64,000 bases of DNA from Vreelandella sp031769195 (lineage in GTDB: Bacteria; Pseudomonadota; Gammaproteobacteria; Pseudomonadales; Halomonadaceae): the NCBI RefSeq assembly GCF_031769195.1, contig NZ_JAVHNP010000001.1, forward strand, positions 372,001 to 436,000. The letters run 5' to 3'. Made by a program: the position numbers and the translations under genes. The notes below the pieces were generated by a model. The model was not told the DNA's origin. It worked only from the letters and a program-made list of their open reading frames with translations, and did not search any database. Shown one piece after another: positions 53,074 to 62,471 of the stretch (position 1 is the first letter of the stretch; each line of letters begins with the position of its first letter).

Positions 53074-54093
53074 ATGGCACCGGTAAAAAAGTTAGACCTC
53101 GCGCTGCAGGGCGGCGGTGCCCACGGCGCGTATACGTGGGGGGTCATTGACCGCCTGCTAGAAGATGACCGCATTGAGATTGAGGGTATCAGCGGTACAA
53201 GTGCCGGTGCGATGAACGGCGTTGTGGTGGCCGATGCCCTCACACGGGGCGGCAAACAAGCCGCCCGTCAAGCACTGCATAATTTTTGGCAGGCAGTGAG
53301 CCGGGCGGGTATGGCAAGTCCTATTCGCCGCTCACCAATGGATGTACTCACCGGCAACTGGAGCTTGGATCACTCTCCTGGCTATATCGCCATGGATTTG
53401 ATGACTCGACTCGTGTCGCCCTATCAGCTCAACCCACTCAACTTGAACCCCTTACGCGATATTGTCGCTGCCCACATCGATTTTGAGCGCGTACGCCAGT
53501 GTGATCAGCTCAAGCTATTTGTGGCGGCCACTAACGTGCGTACCGGTAAACAGCGCGTGTTTCGACGTGAAGAGATGAGCGTGGATGCCGTGATGGCGTC
53601 GGCCTGCCTGCCGTTTATGTTCCAGGCCGTGGAAATCGATGGCGAAGCCTACTGGGATGGTGGCTACATGGGTAACCCCGCCCTCTTCCCGCTGATGGAA
53701 GAGTGCAGCGCCCGAGATATTCTGCTGGTGCAAATTAACCCCATCCGCCGCGAGGAGCTTCCCACCTCTGCGTCAGCCATTATGAACCGCCTCAACGAAA
53801 TCACCTTTAACGCCGCGTTAATCAAAGAAGTCCGCATGATTGCGCTACTGAAACACGCACTGGAAGAGCAAGGTATTGAAAATTGCTACCAGCAGGCGCT
53901 GTTTCATCGTATTAGCGGCGACCAAGCCCTCGATAGTTTATCGGTCTCCAGCAAGCTCAACTCCGAATGGCCGTTTCTCTGCCATCTGTTTGATCAAGGC
54001 CGAGAAGCGGCCGAACAGTGGCTGTCGGCCAACTTTGATGCCATTGGCGAGCACTCCACGCTGGATATTGATGCGGTCTACCTCCACGAGTAA
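53074..54093 (+). CDS. Patatin-like phospholipase family protein
   Basis: A 339-residue lipid acyl hydrolase of the RssA/patatin type: oxyanion motif LQGGGAHGAYTWG at about 11-23, nucleophile Ser43 in GISGTSAGAMNG, and the catalytic aspartate in YWDGGYMGNPAL. No signal peptide, so cytoplasmic or membrane-associated. The ATG 53074 (MAPVKKLDL) is preferred to the TTG two codons upstream. Substrate unknown. Confidence 0.9.
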   Translation: MAPVKKLDLALQGGGAHGAYTWGVIDRLLEDDRIEIEGISGTSAGAMNGVVVADALTRGGKQAARQALHNFWQAVSRAGMASPIRRSPMDVLTGNWSLDHSPGYIAMDLMTRLVSPYQLNPLNLNPLRDIVAAHIDFERVRQCDQLKLFVAATNVRTGKQRVFRREEMSVDAVMASACLPFMFQAVEIDGEAYWDGGYMGNPALFPLMEECSARDILLVQINPIRREELPTSASAIMNRLNEITFNAALIKEVRMIALLKHALEEQGIENCYQQALFHRISGDQALDSLSVSSKLNSEWPFLCHLFDQGREAAEQWLSANFDAIGEHSTLDIDAVYLHE

Positions 54094-54298
54094 TACCTGC
54101 CGTTTTTGCGGTGCCCCAACTTAGCGCACGCTCATCGCATGCTGCCCAGGCAGAGTGCGATGTTGTCTTGAGATGATTCAAGCAGCAATGTTCAACGGCA
54201 GCTGAAAAAATTAAGCTATTGTTTTAAATAGCCAAAAATATCAATGGCGGAGTATTTGCTTATTTTTTAACAATGGTGATAGGCGTGGACCAGGCCCA

Positions 54299-54375
54299 TC
54301 AGGGTACGAGTGCGTCGAACCTGACCTTCAACGGTGAAGGCATGTTCCCGTAACTTCGCAGCGCATACGGCGCTG
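54299..54375 (+). promoter_or_regulatory. Candidate ANTAR-type antitermination leader before narK
   Basis: Two adjacent hairpins: P1 at 54299-54324 (TCAGG...ACCTGA with one bulge; inner CGA/TCG or CG/CG leaving a loop AGTGCGT with A1 and G4) and P2 at 54325-54340 (CCTTC / GAAGG around the hexaloop AACGGT, again A1 and G4). Two tandem hairpins with A1 and G4 loops are the binding signature of ANTAR antiterminators, and the ANTAR protein NasR is encoded two genes on. A third hairpin, CAGCGC/GCGCTG at 54359-54375, could be the terminator, though it lacks a T-run. The whole 320-bp gap 54094-54413 has no gene. Confidence 0.5.
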
Positions 54376-54413
54376 TGTCTCGACAAACTCGTTCGATGCT
54401 TTGTGAGGCCCCC

Positions 54414-55766
54414 ATGGATATTCGTAACAAAGCCAACCGCATTCGGTTGCTCAATTTCTCTACGCCGCAAATGCGTGCGTTTCATCTTTCCTGGTTTGCA
54501 TTTCATATCTGCTTTTTCGGCTGGTTCGGTATTGCCCCGCTTATGGCGGTGGTGCGGGAAGACCTCGCCCTGACTCAAACCCAAATTGGCAACACGATCA
54601 TTGCCTCAGTCGCCATTACCGTCATTGTGCGTTTGCTGATTGGTGTGCTGTGTGACCGCATCGGCCCGCGCAAAACCTACACAGGCCTATTAGTGCTGGG
54701 CTCTATTCCGGTGATGGGCATTGGTTTAGCCAATAGCTTTGAAACATTTTTACTGGCCCGCTTGGCCATTGGCGCAATCGGCGCGTCGTTTGTGATTACC
54801 CAGTACCACACCACTATGATGTTTGCCCCTAATGTGGTCGGCACGGCTAACGCGACCAGCGCTGGTTGGGGCAACCTAGGCGGCGGAACCACACAAATTG
54901 TCATGCCGCTCATTTTTGCAGGCATGCTGATGCTGGGTGTCAACGAAGCACTCGGCTGGCGACTTGCCATGGTGGTGCCGGGTATAGTGCTGTTTTTTAC
55001 CGGGATTGCTTATTGGCTATTTACCCAAGATGCACCGAATGGCAACTTTAGCGAGCTGCGGGCCCGCGGTGAATTACCTCCTGCCACCGGTGAGCATGGC
55101 GCTGCCCAAAGCTTTTTAGCGGCAGCAAAAGATATCCGCGTATGGGCACTGTTCGTCGTATATGGGCTGTGTTTTGGCGTCGAGCTGACCATTAACAATA
55201 TCGCGGCGATCTATTTCTTTGATCAGTTTGATCTCACCCTCGCGACCGCTGGCTTAATTGCGGGCCTATTCGGCTTGATGAATATCTTTGCTCGCACCCT
55301 GGGCGGCGTGTTTTCTGACCTGTTCGCCAAACAGGGTGGGCTAAAAGGGCGCGTGCGCTGGCTGTTTATCGCTCTAATATGTGAAGGCATTGCCCTTGTC
55401 GCCTTCTCGCAAATGCACGTGCTTAGCTTAGCGATTGGCATCATGCTGGTATTTAGCCTGTTTGTTCAAATGGCCGAAGGAGCCACCTTCGGTGTGGTGC
55501 CCTTTATTAACAAAAAGGCGCTAGGGGCCGTAGCCGGTATCGTGGGCGCTGGCGGTAACGTAGGCGCGGTCTCAGCGGCTTTTCTATTTCGCAGTGAAAG
55601 CCTCAGCTATCAACAAGGTCTTTTCTACCTAGGCCTAACCGTTCTGGTACTCGCTTCCTGCGTGCTGCTCGTTCGCTTTAGTGATGCCACCGAAGCCGAA
55701 GAAGCTGACGCTTACCGCGAGGCGGTGGGTGAGGACACCGGAGCAGGCGCGCTCTCATTGCGCTAA
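54414..55766 (+). CDS. Nitrate/nitrite transporter, NarK/NasA family (MFS)
   Basis: A 450-residue major facilitator with 12 membrane spans. NarK-family features include FHLSWFAFHICFFGWFGIAPLM in helix 1, the nitrate signature regions GWGNLGGGTTQIVMPLI and IVGAGGNVGAVSAAFLF, and the DRIGPRKTYTG loop. The adjacent NIT-ANTAR regulator supports assimilatory nitrate import (NasA-like). The ATG 54414 (MDIRNKANRI) is taken from family N-termini. Confidence 0.92.
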   Translation: MDIRNKANRIRLLNFSTPQMRAFHLSWFAFHICFFGWFGIAPLMAVVREDLALTQTQIGNTIIASVAITVIVRLLIGVLCDRIGPRKTYTGLLVLGSIPVMGIGLANSFETFLLARLAIGAIGASFVITQYHTTMMFAPNVVGTANATSAGWGNLGGGTTQIVMPLIFAGMLMLGVNEALGWRLAMVVPGIVLFFTGIAYWLFTQDAPNGNFSELRARGELPPATGEHGAAQSFLAAAKDIRVWALFVVYGLCFGVELTINNIAAIYFFDQFDLTLATAGLIAGLFGLMNIFARTLGGVFSDLFAKQGGLKGRVRWLFIALICEGIALVAFSQMHVLSLAIGIMLVFSLFVQMAEGATFGVVPFINKKALGAVAGIVGAGGNVGAVSAAFLFRSESLSYQQGLFYLGLTVLVLASCVLLVRFSDATEAEEADAYREAVGEDTGAGALSLR

Positions 55767-55847
55767 TATTAATTAACACCACCCCCGGCTGTGCATCACG
55801 GTGGGGGGGGCTTCTATTTTTCGGCGGCGAGTAATAAGGAAATCCAC

Positions 55848-57119
55848 ATGTCTTCTGCCCAACAGCTGCTCTTCACCGCCCTGCGCTGCGACATCGATAA
55901 CCTTCACCATTTAGCGACCACGGCAGACATCGTCAGCGATATCAGCCAGTTTATTCATGTGCTCCAGCGTGAGCGGGGCGCCTCGACCATTTATCTTGCC
56001 TCTAAGGGCAAACGTTTTAAAACCCGGCGCATCACCTACCTTCAACATAGCCAAGCGGCTGAAGCCTCCATGCGCCAGCGCTTGGAAACGATGAGCCAAG
56101 AGGCACGTCCTCAGGCCACCGCCCGCTTACTGCGCCGAATTGCTGCCGTATGGCTGGCATTAGACGAACTCAGCGCACTGCGTCAGGCCATCGACACCTT
56201 TAATATCTCGCCAGACGCGGCTACCCAGGCGTTTAACCACCTAATTAGCGGGTTATTGGCGATTGTTTTTGAAGCAGCCGACACCGCTGTCGACCCCGAT
56301 ATTACCCGTGCCCTGGTGGCTATTTTTCACCTGATGCAGGGTAAAGAACTCGCCGGTCAAGAGCGCGCCTGCGGTGCCTTTGGCTTCACCCTAGGCCACT
56401 TCGACCAAGCGCACCGTACGCTGTTGAATCAACTTGTTGATACCCAGCAGCGCTGCTTTAACACCTTTGCCGAGTTTGCCACATCTGAAGCGCTGTTTGC
56501 TTGGCAGCAGTCCCTATCTCCCAGAACGTTGGCAGGGATTGGTCAACTGCGTGATATTGCCTGCCAACGCTCGCATCACCAGACTGCATCAGGCAATACC
56601 CTGGGAGAAACCTGGTATGAACTCACCACCCTGCGTATTGATACGATCAAAACGGTGGAAGATACGCTGAACACCCAATTAACAGCGCTTTGCCATCATA
56701 AAATTGCCCAGGCGCAGGCAGCGTTAGAGGCAGCAAAGGCCACACCAGAGAGGCCACTACCCGCGCCCTGTGAACAGCTGCTAGCCCTCAGCCCTTCGCA
56801 GCCGCTTGGGGATTTAACCGCCAGTGCGCTCAATTCACCGCTCAGTCGGTCACTGCTTGAGCTTACCCATGCTCAATCTAGCCGCTTGCAAGGGTTAAGC
56901 GATGAGCTCGAAAACACTCGTAAAGCGCTGCGTGAGCGTAAGCTCATTGAGCGGGCAAAAGGATTAATCATGGCCCACCAATCGATGAGCGAAGAAGAGG
57001 CCTACCGCTTTCTACGTAAAACCTCGATGGACCAGAGCAAAAGCATGGCGGATATGGCGCAGTCGATCCTTGACCTATCGGCCATGCTGCAGCGGAAGGA
57101 GGAAAAACAGCAGCGTTGA
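55848..57119 (+). CDS. nasR: Nitrate-responsive antiterminator NasR (NIT-ANTAR)
   Basis: A 423-residue RNA-binding regulator. The NIT nitrate/nitrite sensor covers about residues 30-285 (QFIHVLQRERGASTIYLASKG; GKELAGQERACGAFGF holds the expected arginine). The C-terminal ANTAR three-helix domain (about 355-415) reads RKLIERAKGLIMAHQSMSEEEAYRFLRK. On nitrate binding NasR dimers hold leader hairpins and prevent termination. It follows narK and a leader with two A1/G4 hairpins, so it probably controls narK. The ATG 55848 follows AAGGAAA. Confidence 0.92.
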   Translation: MSSAQQLLFTALRCDIDNLHHLATTADIVSDISQFIHVLQRERGASTIYLASKGKRFKTRRITYLQHSQAAEASMRQRLETMSQEARPQATARLLRRIAAVWLALDELSALRQAIDTFNISPDAATQAFNHLISGLLAIVFEAADTAVDPDITRALVAIFHLMQGKELAGQERACGAFGFTLGHFDQAHRTLLNQLVDTQQRCFNTFAEFATSEALFAWQQSLSPRTLAGIGQLRDIACQRSHHQTASGNTLGETWYELTTLRIDTIKTVEDTLNTQLTALCHHKIAQAQAALEAAKATPERPLPAPCEQLLALSPSQPLGDLTASALNSPLSRSLLELTHAQSSRLQGLSDELENTRKALRERKLIERAKGLIMAHQSMSEEEAYRFLRKTSMDQSKSMADMAQSILDLSAMLQRKEEKQQR

Positions 57120-57191
57120 GCACGATTTGCAACCTTATTAGGTTTTAGCCATGCTGAAAGCTTCCTCGTCAATGAGCCAGGAGAGCCTGAC

Positions 57192-57878
57192 ATGCATGAC
57201 CGCGTTCTTTTAATTACCGGTGCGTCCAGCGGCATTGGTGCTGCCACTGCTCGCGCAGCGGCCCGCGAAGGTTACAAACTGGTACTCGCTGCACGCTCTG
57301 CCGATAAGCTGACATCGCTTGCCCAAGAACTAGGGCCAGAAAACGTCCTCACCTGTGAAGTAGACGTGACTGAGCTTAGCCAACAGCAAGCCATGGTCGA
57401 GCACGCGCTTGAAACCTTTGGCCGTATTGATGCAGTTTTTGCTAACGCAGGGCGAGGCGGCTCACCGGGTGGCTTTAGCAGCGCTGATCACGACGCTTGG
57501 CGGGAGATGATTCTCACCAACATTTACGGTGTTGGCCTCACTCTGCAAGCCTGCCTACCAGAGCTAAAACGTCGCCAGGGCCATGTGCTGCTGACAGGTT
57601 CTGCTGCTGGCCGCACGACCATTCCAGGCTCTATGTATAGCGCCACAAAATGGGCCGTCACCGGCATTGGTTATAACCTTCGCGAAGAGTTGCGCGGCAC
57701 CGGGATGCGGGTAACACTGATTGAGCCCGGCATGGTCGACACCCCCTTCTTTGATGAGCCCCCCGAGTATGCGCTGGAAGATCGTGATATCGCTAACGCG
57801 GTTGTCTATGCGCTTTCACAACCCCCTCATGTAGATGTAAACGAAATTCTTGTGCGCCCCACGCCACCCCGAGAGTGA
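57192..57878 (+). CDS. Short-chain dehydrogenase/reductase
   Basis: A 228-residue classical SDR: TGASSGIG cofactor motif at 9-16, the AGRG/NAG segment FANAGRGGSPG, catalytic Ser in LTGSAAGRTT, and YSATKWAV with the catalytic Tyr and Lys. Cytoplasmic NAD(P)H-linked oxidoreductase, substrate unknown. An SD (CAGGAGAG) precedes the ATG. It is 72 bp after nasR with no clear terminator between. Confidence 0.93.
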   Translation: MHDRVLLITGASSGIGAATARAAAREGYKLVLAARSADKLTSLAQELGPENVLTCEVDVTELSQQQAMVEHALETFGRIDAVFANAGRGGSPGGFSSADHDAWREMILTNIYGVGLTLQACLPELKRRQGHVLLTGSAAGRTTIPGSMYSATKWAVTGIGYNLREELRGTGMRVTLIEPGMVDTPFFDEPPEYALEDRDIANAVVYALSQPPHVDVNEILVRPTPPRE

Positions 57879-57983
57879 CCTCGTCGACGGCTTGCATTTA
57901 GGCAAGAGTGCCCACATAAACACAGCAATATGAAGCGTGCTAACCATCTGACACGCTCTCCATGCATGTTTATTAGGTGATTT

Positions 57984-58976
57984 ATGAGCCAACTTGGGAC
58001 AACTGCCCTATCAGTGCTGGATCTTGCTCCTATACGGCAAGGCGGCAGCGCGGCTGAAACGTTTCGTGACAGCGTCTTGCTGGCCCAGCACGCCGAGTCG
58101 CTGGGCTACCAGCGCTACTGGCTAGCTGAGCACCACAATATTGCTGGCATTGCCAGTGCAGCCACGTCCGTACTGATTGGGCATGTGGCAGGCCAAACCT
58201 CTACGATTCGCGTGGGCAGCGGCGGTATCATGCTGCCGAATCATCCGCCGCTTGTGATTGCAGAGCAATTTGGCACGCTGGAAACCCTATACCCCAACCG
58301 CATTGACCTTGGACTGGGGCGCGCACCCGGCTCTGATGGAGCCACCATGCGCGCTATGCGCCGCCACGCCCATGCTGGGGTAGATGACTTTCCAGAGTTA
58401 TTAGCAGAATTGCGCCAATACTTAGCGGACGCCGACCCGCGCCAAGCCGTTAAAGCCGTCCCTGGCCAAGGCACGCACGTGCCTATTTGGCTGCTAGGCT
58501 CCAGCGGCTACAGCGCACAACTGGCGGCCAAACTGGGGCTACCCTTTGCGTTTGCTGCTCAATTTGCACCAGGTTACCTGTTTGAAGCGCTGCGCCTATA
58601 CCGCGATAACTTCCGGCCTTCCGAGCACTTAAAGAGCCCTTATGCCATGGTGGGGCTGCCCGTAATGGCGGCAGAAACTGACGAGATGGCCCACTATCTT
58701 GCCACGACTGCACAGCAAAAATTCTTGAACTTGATTCGTGGAAAGCCAACGCAGTCGCTGCCGCCCACTGACGCGCTCGACTGGTCGCCTATGGAGCGCG
58801 CTCAGGTAGAGCAGTTTTTAGGCGCGGCCATTATCGGTAGCCCCGAAACGGTCAAAGCGCAGTTAGAAGAGTTTCAAGCGCGCACAGGGGCGAACGAGCT
58901 AATGATCAATAGCGATTTTTACAGTCACGCGGATCGGCTGCGTAGCTACGAGATTGTCGCTAACGCCGCCCGCTAA
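57984..58976 (+). CDS. Luciferase-like flavin monooxygenase (LLM class)
   Basis: A 330-residue TIM-barrel flavin-dependent oxidoreductase of the MsnO8/YhbW group: LSVLDLAPIRQGGSAAETFRD at the start, YWLAEHHNIAGIASAATSVLIG, VGSGGIMLPNHPPLVIAEQFGTL, RIDLGLGRAPGSD. Reduced FMN likely comes from a separate reductase. It is a single gene with its own SD-like TTAGGTG upstream. Confidence 0.92.
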   Translation: MSQLGTTALSVLDLAPIRQGGSAAETFRDSVLLAQHAESLGYQRYWLAEHHNIAGIASAATSVLIGHVAGQTSTIRVGSGGIMLPNHPPLVIAEQFGTLETLYPNRIDLGLGRAPGSDGATMRAMRRHAHAGVDDFPELLAELRQYLADADPRQAVKAVPGQGTHVPIWLLGSSGYSAQLAAKLGLPFAFAAQFAPGYLFEALRLYRDNFRPSEHLKSPYAMVGLPVMAAETDEMAHYLATTAQQKFLNLIRGKPTQSLPPTDALDWSPMERAQVEQFLGAAIIGSPETVKAQLEEFQARTGANELMINSDFYSHADRLRSYEIVANAAR

Positions 58977-58999
58977 AACGCTACGCTCGCCCCTATCAC

Positions 59000-59632
59000 T
59001 TACCCTTTGGCGATCAGAAAGGCGCCTGCCGCAACCATCAGCGAGCCGGCCGTGCGGTTGGTGCCTTTTTGAGCACGCTCGGATTGAAAGAATCGCCGGG
59101 CCGATGAAGCAAACGACGCCACGAGCATTAAGCCCATCATCAGCCCAACCATCGTTAAGCCCACTACGAGAAACATATCGCTGCGGTTAAGCACCGTGAG
59201 ATCGATAAAGGTGGGTAAAAACGCGATATAGAACAGAATCACTTTTGGATTAGAGGCTGAAATCAAGAAGCCTTGGGTAAAACTCTTCAGTGCCTCCTTT
59301 GAGACTCCCCCACTATCCCGCTGGGTAGGTGCTAGCGTGTAATCTGTGACCTCGGCTGTCCACATTTTCCACCCTAGATAAAACAGGTAGGCCGCCCCGG
59401 CGTAGCGCAGCAGCGTGAACGCCTCGCCCCAATTCTCAGCGAGCGCCGCGAGTCCGTAGAAGGCCAGCAGTAAGTAGATGATATCGCTGACGGTCATACC
59501 CAGCGCTAGCGGAATACACGGCCGGGCCCCCGCGGACATTCCCTTCGCTAAAAGCGCAAAAATGCCTGGCCCAGGCGTCACTGCAAAGACAAAGATAGCA
59601 ATAAAGTAGGTGGCAGCACTCTCGATGGTCAT
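59000..59632 (-). CDS. LysE-family amino-acid exporter
   Basis: A 210-residue inner-membrane protein with about six spans, starting ATYFIAIFVFAVTPGPGIFALL (the PGP motif is diagnostic of LysE/RhtB) and containing GFLISASNPKVILFYIAFLP. It exports an amino acid or derivative not identifiable from sequence. The ATG 59632 (MTIES) follows GAGAGG; a TTG 12 bp upstream is less likely. Confidence 0.92.
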   Translation of the reverse strand: MTIESAATYFIAIFVFAVTPGPGIFALLAKGMSAGARPCIPLALGMTVSDIIYLLLAFYGLAALAENWGEAFTLLRYAGAAYLFYLGWKMWTAEVTDYTLAPTQRDSGGVSKEALKSFTQGFLISASNPKVILFYIAFLPTFIDLTVLNRSDMFLVVGLTMVGLMMGLMLVASFASSARRFFQSERAQKGTNRTAGSLMVAAGAFLIAKG

Positions 59633-59738
59633 GGGCCCTCTCAATCATCCGTTTACTCAGTGGATCATGATGCTAACTGCCTTGAGCCGCATCAGAATAT
59701 GCTAACGTAGCGTTTGCCTTCATGAACGGAAAAGAGCC

Positions 59739-60242
59739 ATGCCTACCCTTCAATTTTCACCGATGACCGCAGAAGAATTCGCACATTTCTGGCCGACGTT
59801 CCAAGCCATTGTAGCCGCCCAGGAAACCTATGCGATAGACCCTCACATCACCTATGACGAGGCTTTTTCACTGTGGTGTAAAACGCCACTGTTGAGCATG
59901 GCGGTAACCAACGAGCAAGGACAATTGCTGGGTAGTTACTATCTAAAAGCGAACGCTGCTGGCCCAGGCAACCACGTGTGCAACTGCGGCTATATGGTCA
60001 CGCCACAGGCACGTGGCAAGGGGGTAGCACGGGCCATGTGTGAACACTCACAGGAACAGGCGCGACAACACGGCTTTAAAGCCATGCAGTTCAATGCGGT
60101 GGTCGCCAGCAACCATGTCGCTGTCACGCTATGGGAACGGTTAGGCTTTAACATTGTAGGTACCGTGCCTAACGCATACCGACACGCGTCGCTTGGTGAT
60201 GTGGATACCCATGTGATGTACAAATCGCTAGCCCACTACTAA
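59739..60242 (+). CDS. GNAT-family N-acetyltransferase
   Basis: A 167-residue acetyltransferase with the acetyl-CoA pyrophosphate-binding motif A (VTPQARGKGVARAM) and motif B (FNAVVASNHVAVTLWERLGF). Family similarity suggests L-amino-acid or amine acetylation (Rim/PhnO-like), but the substrate is unknown. Divergent from the LysE gene. Confidence 0.92.
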   Translation: MPTLQFSPMTAEEFAHFWPTFQAIVAAQETYAIDPHITYDEAFSLWCKTPLLSMAVTNEQGQLLGSYYLKANAAGPGNHVCNCGYMVTPQARGKGVARAMCEHSQEQARQHGFKAMQFNAVVASNHVAVTLWERLGFNIVGTVPNAYRHASLGDVDTHVMYKSLAHY

Positions 60243-60588
60243 ATAGCCATCCTCTTTTCAGCAGCAGGCCAAGGGCCTGCTGGACATTCAACGCTGCAAA
60301 AAATAACACTGTCACTCAGTAGTAACCCTTAAACCCATCGCTCACTACTTAACGATACACAAATAGCACACAGCAGCCTATATGACCTCTTTTGAGAAAC
60401 CTTAAGCTTGACTTAAGTCACTTAAAGAAACAATTCAGAGGTGACTTAGGCATAATTTATTGAAAATAAACGTTTAAAACAACAGTTTATTCAAGAATTA
60501 ACATATGTATGCCAAGTGCTCGCCGCTGCTATCTTTAACTTCCCACGTTAACACCATTTCAGGTGTTGGGATAATAAAGGGAATGGCG
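60243..60588. other. Intergenic region with hairpin, no gene
   Basis: A perfect hairpin, CAGCAGGCC / GGCCTGCTG around AAG (60262-60282), follows the GNAT gene and may end its transcript, though it has no T-run. The remaining 300 bp before the chemoreceptor start are AT-rich. Three CTTAA units at 60400-60425 recur at 11- and 9-bp intervals and include two palindromic CTTAAG sites. I cannot identify a sigma-28 promoter here. Confidence 0.45.
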
Positions 60589-62265
60589 ATGCAAACAATA
60601 TCAGTAAAAACCCTGATCTCCGGTGCACTTATTGCATTACTGGTCATGCTTATAGGTGTGGGAGCCTTAGGTTATTTGGGGGAGCGTGAGGCAGCCAAAA
60701 ATATTCAAGAAATTAATGAAATCAGCGCGCAACAATCCAGTGCAGCCGCGCGCGCTGAAGCCAACCTGATGGAAATGCGTGTGCGACTTGAGCGCCTCGC
60801 GCAGCATCTTGAGAATGGACTAGACGCGAATGTGGCGAATGCACTGAGATTTGCCCAAGAGAGCTTAGCGGTTGCCGACGCCCGTATGGAAAGCCTAAAC
60901 AGTGTGACTATCACCTCAGATATGGAGCGCTACCCTTACTTAACCGCCATCAATGAGGCGTATGAAGCCGTCGCCAATCCATCGCTACGGAATAGCTTGC
61001 AGAGCGCTAACTACAGCGAACTCATCCGTTATAAAGAGGGCATCAATAACGCCTTTTTAACGCTAGGCGAGGCCGTCGGAGACTTTAATCGTTACGCATT
61101 GGCGCGCGGTGAGGTAGTGACGGGGCAAACCGTGCGGGATAGCCAGTTGCTTGGCATCACCGTCGGCGTGCTGATTGCCGTGGCCTTTGTCATTTACATC
61201 ACGATGCAAGCAACGATTAATAAGTTTCTTCTCTCTCCACTACAGCGGGCGGTACAGATTTGTGAAAATATCGCCAAAGGTGACCTCACTAGCAGTATTG
61301 AAGATCGCGGCAGTAATGAAATGGGACGTCTTTATAGCGCCATGGACGATATGCAGGAACGCCTAGAAGAGATGATCAGCACCCTCAATCAAAGCAGCGA
61401 AGCCGTTGCCAGCAGCTCCAAGCAAATCGCCAGCGGCAGCCAAGATTTAGCATCCCGTACCGAGCAACAAGCCGCGGCTTTACAGCAAACAGCTGCCAGC
61501 ATGGATGAAATTTCTTCCATCGTGCGACAGAACTCAGATACCGCCGAGCAAGCAGAACAGCTCACTAAAGAGGCTGCCACGAAGGCCACCATCGGTAAGC
61601 AGGCGTCTGAGCGCACCAGCCTACTGATGCATGAATTAGAAGAAACGTCGCATAAGGTCCATGACATTATTCAGGTCATTGATACGATTGCTTTTCAAAC
61701 CAATATCTTAGCGCTGAATGCATCAGTAGAAGCCGCTCGGGCAGGCGAACATGGTCGTGGCTTTGCCGTAGTGGCCAGTGAAGTTCGCTCACTGGCGACA
61801 AAAACATCCACTTCTTCTAAAGAGATTCGTGCCCTTATTGAGGACATTTCACAGCGTATCGCCCAAGGAGCCGAGCAAACCACACGAAACGGCCAAGGCA
61901 TGGCGGATATAAATACGTCCATTTTGCAAGTCACAGAAATGATGCAAGAGCTTGCCCTCGCCGCTAAAGAGCAAGATTCCGGTATCAGCCAAGTGAGCAC
62001 TGCGGTTTCACAAATGGACGCCGCCACACAAGAAAACGTCTCGCTTGTGGAAGAAACCAGTACAGCCTCTGCTTCACTCCAGGATGAAGCCTCTCGTTTA
62101 GCCGAGCTAGTCAATGAGTTTAAGCTAAAACGCATTGCTCAGCTTCAACAAGCCAGCCAGATACCACTGGCTGTGCAACAAACATTTAAAACTGCGTACG
62201 CCTCGCCTTTAGCTGCCGCAGCCCCCTCACGGCTGGCGGCGACTCCCGAGTGGGAAGCGTTTTAA
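60589..62265 (+). CDS. Methyl-accepting chemotaxis protein with C-terminal EWEAF
   Basis: A 558-residue transmembrane chemoreceptor: TM1 about 8-30, a periplasmic four-helix-type ligand domain about 31-187, TM2 about 188-206, HAMP 208-262, and the cytoplasmic signalling domain with tip IAFQTNILALNASVEAARAG. It ends in EWEAF, matching the pentapeptide (NWETF-like) that tethers CheR and CheB, so it is probably a high-abundance-type receptor. The ATG 60589 is favoured over 60583 by its distance from AAAGGGA. The signal sensed is unknown. A related receptor follows. Confidence 0.93.
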   Translation: MQTISVKTLISGALIALLVMLIGVGALGYLGEREAAKNIQEINEISAQQSSAAARAEANLMEMRVRLERLAQHLENGLDANVANALRFAQESLAVADARMESLNSVTITSDMERYPYLTAINEAYEAVANPSLRNSLQSANYSELIRYKEGINNAFLTLGEAVGDFNRYALARGEVVTGQTVRDSQLLGITVGVLIAVAFVIYITMQATINKFLLSPLQRAVQICENIAKGDLTSSIEDRGSNEMGRLYSAMDDMQERLEEMISTLNQSSEAVASSSKQIASGSQDLASRTEQQAAALQQTAASMDEISSIVRQNSDTAEQAEQLTKEAATKATIGKQASERTSLLMHELEETSHKVHDIIQVIDTIAFQTNILALNASVEAARAGEHGRGFAVVASEVRSLATKTSTSSKEIRALIEDISQRIAQGAEQTTRNGQGMADINTSILQVTEMMQELALAAKEQDSGISQVSTAVSQMDAATQENVSLVEETSTASASLQDEASRLAELVNEFKLKRIAQLQQASQIPLAVQQTFKTAYASPLAAAAPSRLAATPEWEAF

Positions 62266-62281
62266 AGCATGACTTTTTCAT

Positions 62282-62304
62282 GGGCCAGCCTGCTGGCCCT
62301 TTTT
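62282..62304 (+). terminator. Intrinsic terminator after first chemoreceptor gene
   Basis: GGGCCAG (62282-62288) and CTGGCCC (62293-62299) around CCTG, followed by TTTTT. It separates the two receptor genes into independent transcription units. Confidence 0.88.
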
Positions 62305-62375
62305 AATTAGTAAAGTGTCATTTGGGGCTTCAAAAGCGATGTGTAAAAAAAGTTAAAAAAAACGTTTAGCCGCTC

Positions 62376-62402
62376 TCAATTACGCCAGCTTAGTGTCGAT
62401 AA
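62376..62402 (+). promoter_or_regulatory. Possible sigma-28 (FliA) promoter of second chemoreceptor gene
   Basis: GTCGATAA at 62395-62402 matches the flagellar -10 consensus GCCGATAA at 7 of 8 positions; TCAATTAC at 62376-62383, 11 bp upstream, matches TAAAGTTT at only 4 of 8. The site lies 70 bp before the start codon. Many chemoreceptor genes are FliA-dependent, so position supports it. Confidence 0.4.
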
Positions 62403-62406
62403 TGTA

Positions 62407-62431
62407 TAAGCGAGGCTCCCCTCCTCGCTTA
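62407..62431 (+). other. Leader hairpin before second chemoreceptor gene
   Basis: TAAGCGAGG (62407-62415) and CCTCGCTTA (62423-62431) form a perfect 9-bp stem with a CTCCCCT loop, 40 bp before the start codon and just after the presumed promoter. There is no T-run, so it more likely stabilises the mRNA 5' end than terminates. Confidence 0.5.
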
Positions 62432-62471
62432 CCATGCTCCTCACTTTTTCCTGCCTATGAGAGTAACCAAC

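Noticed and set aside
55780..55815. C-run and G-run around the narK-nasR junction as a terminator
   Set aside because: The arms pair only over about five bases in correct register and no T-run follows; narK and nasR may well be co-transcribed.
60380..60480. Sigma-28 promoter for the first chemoreceptor gene
   Set aside because: TAAAGAAA is present, but nothing like GCCGATAA occurs at the required spacing.
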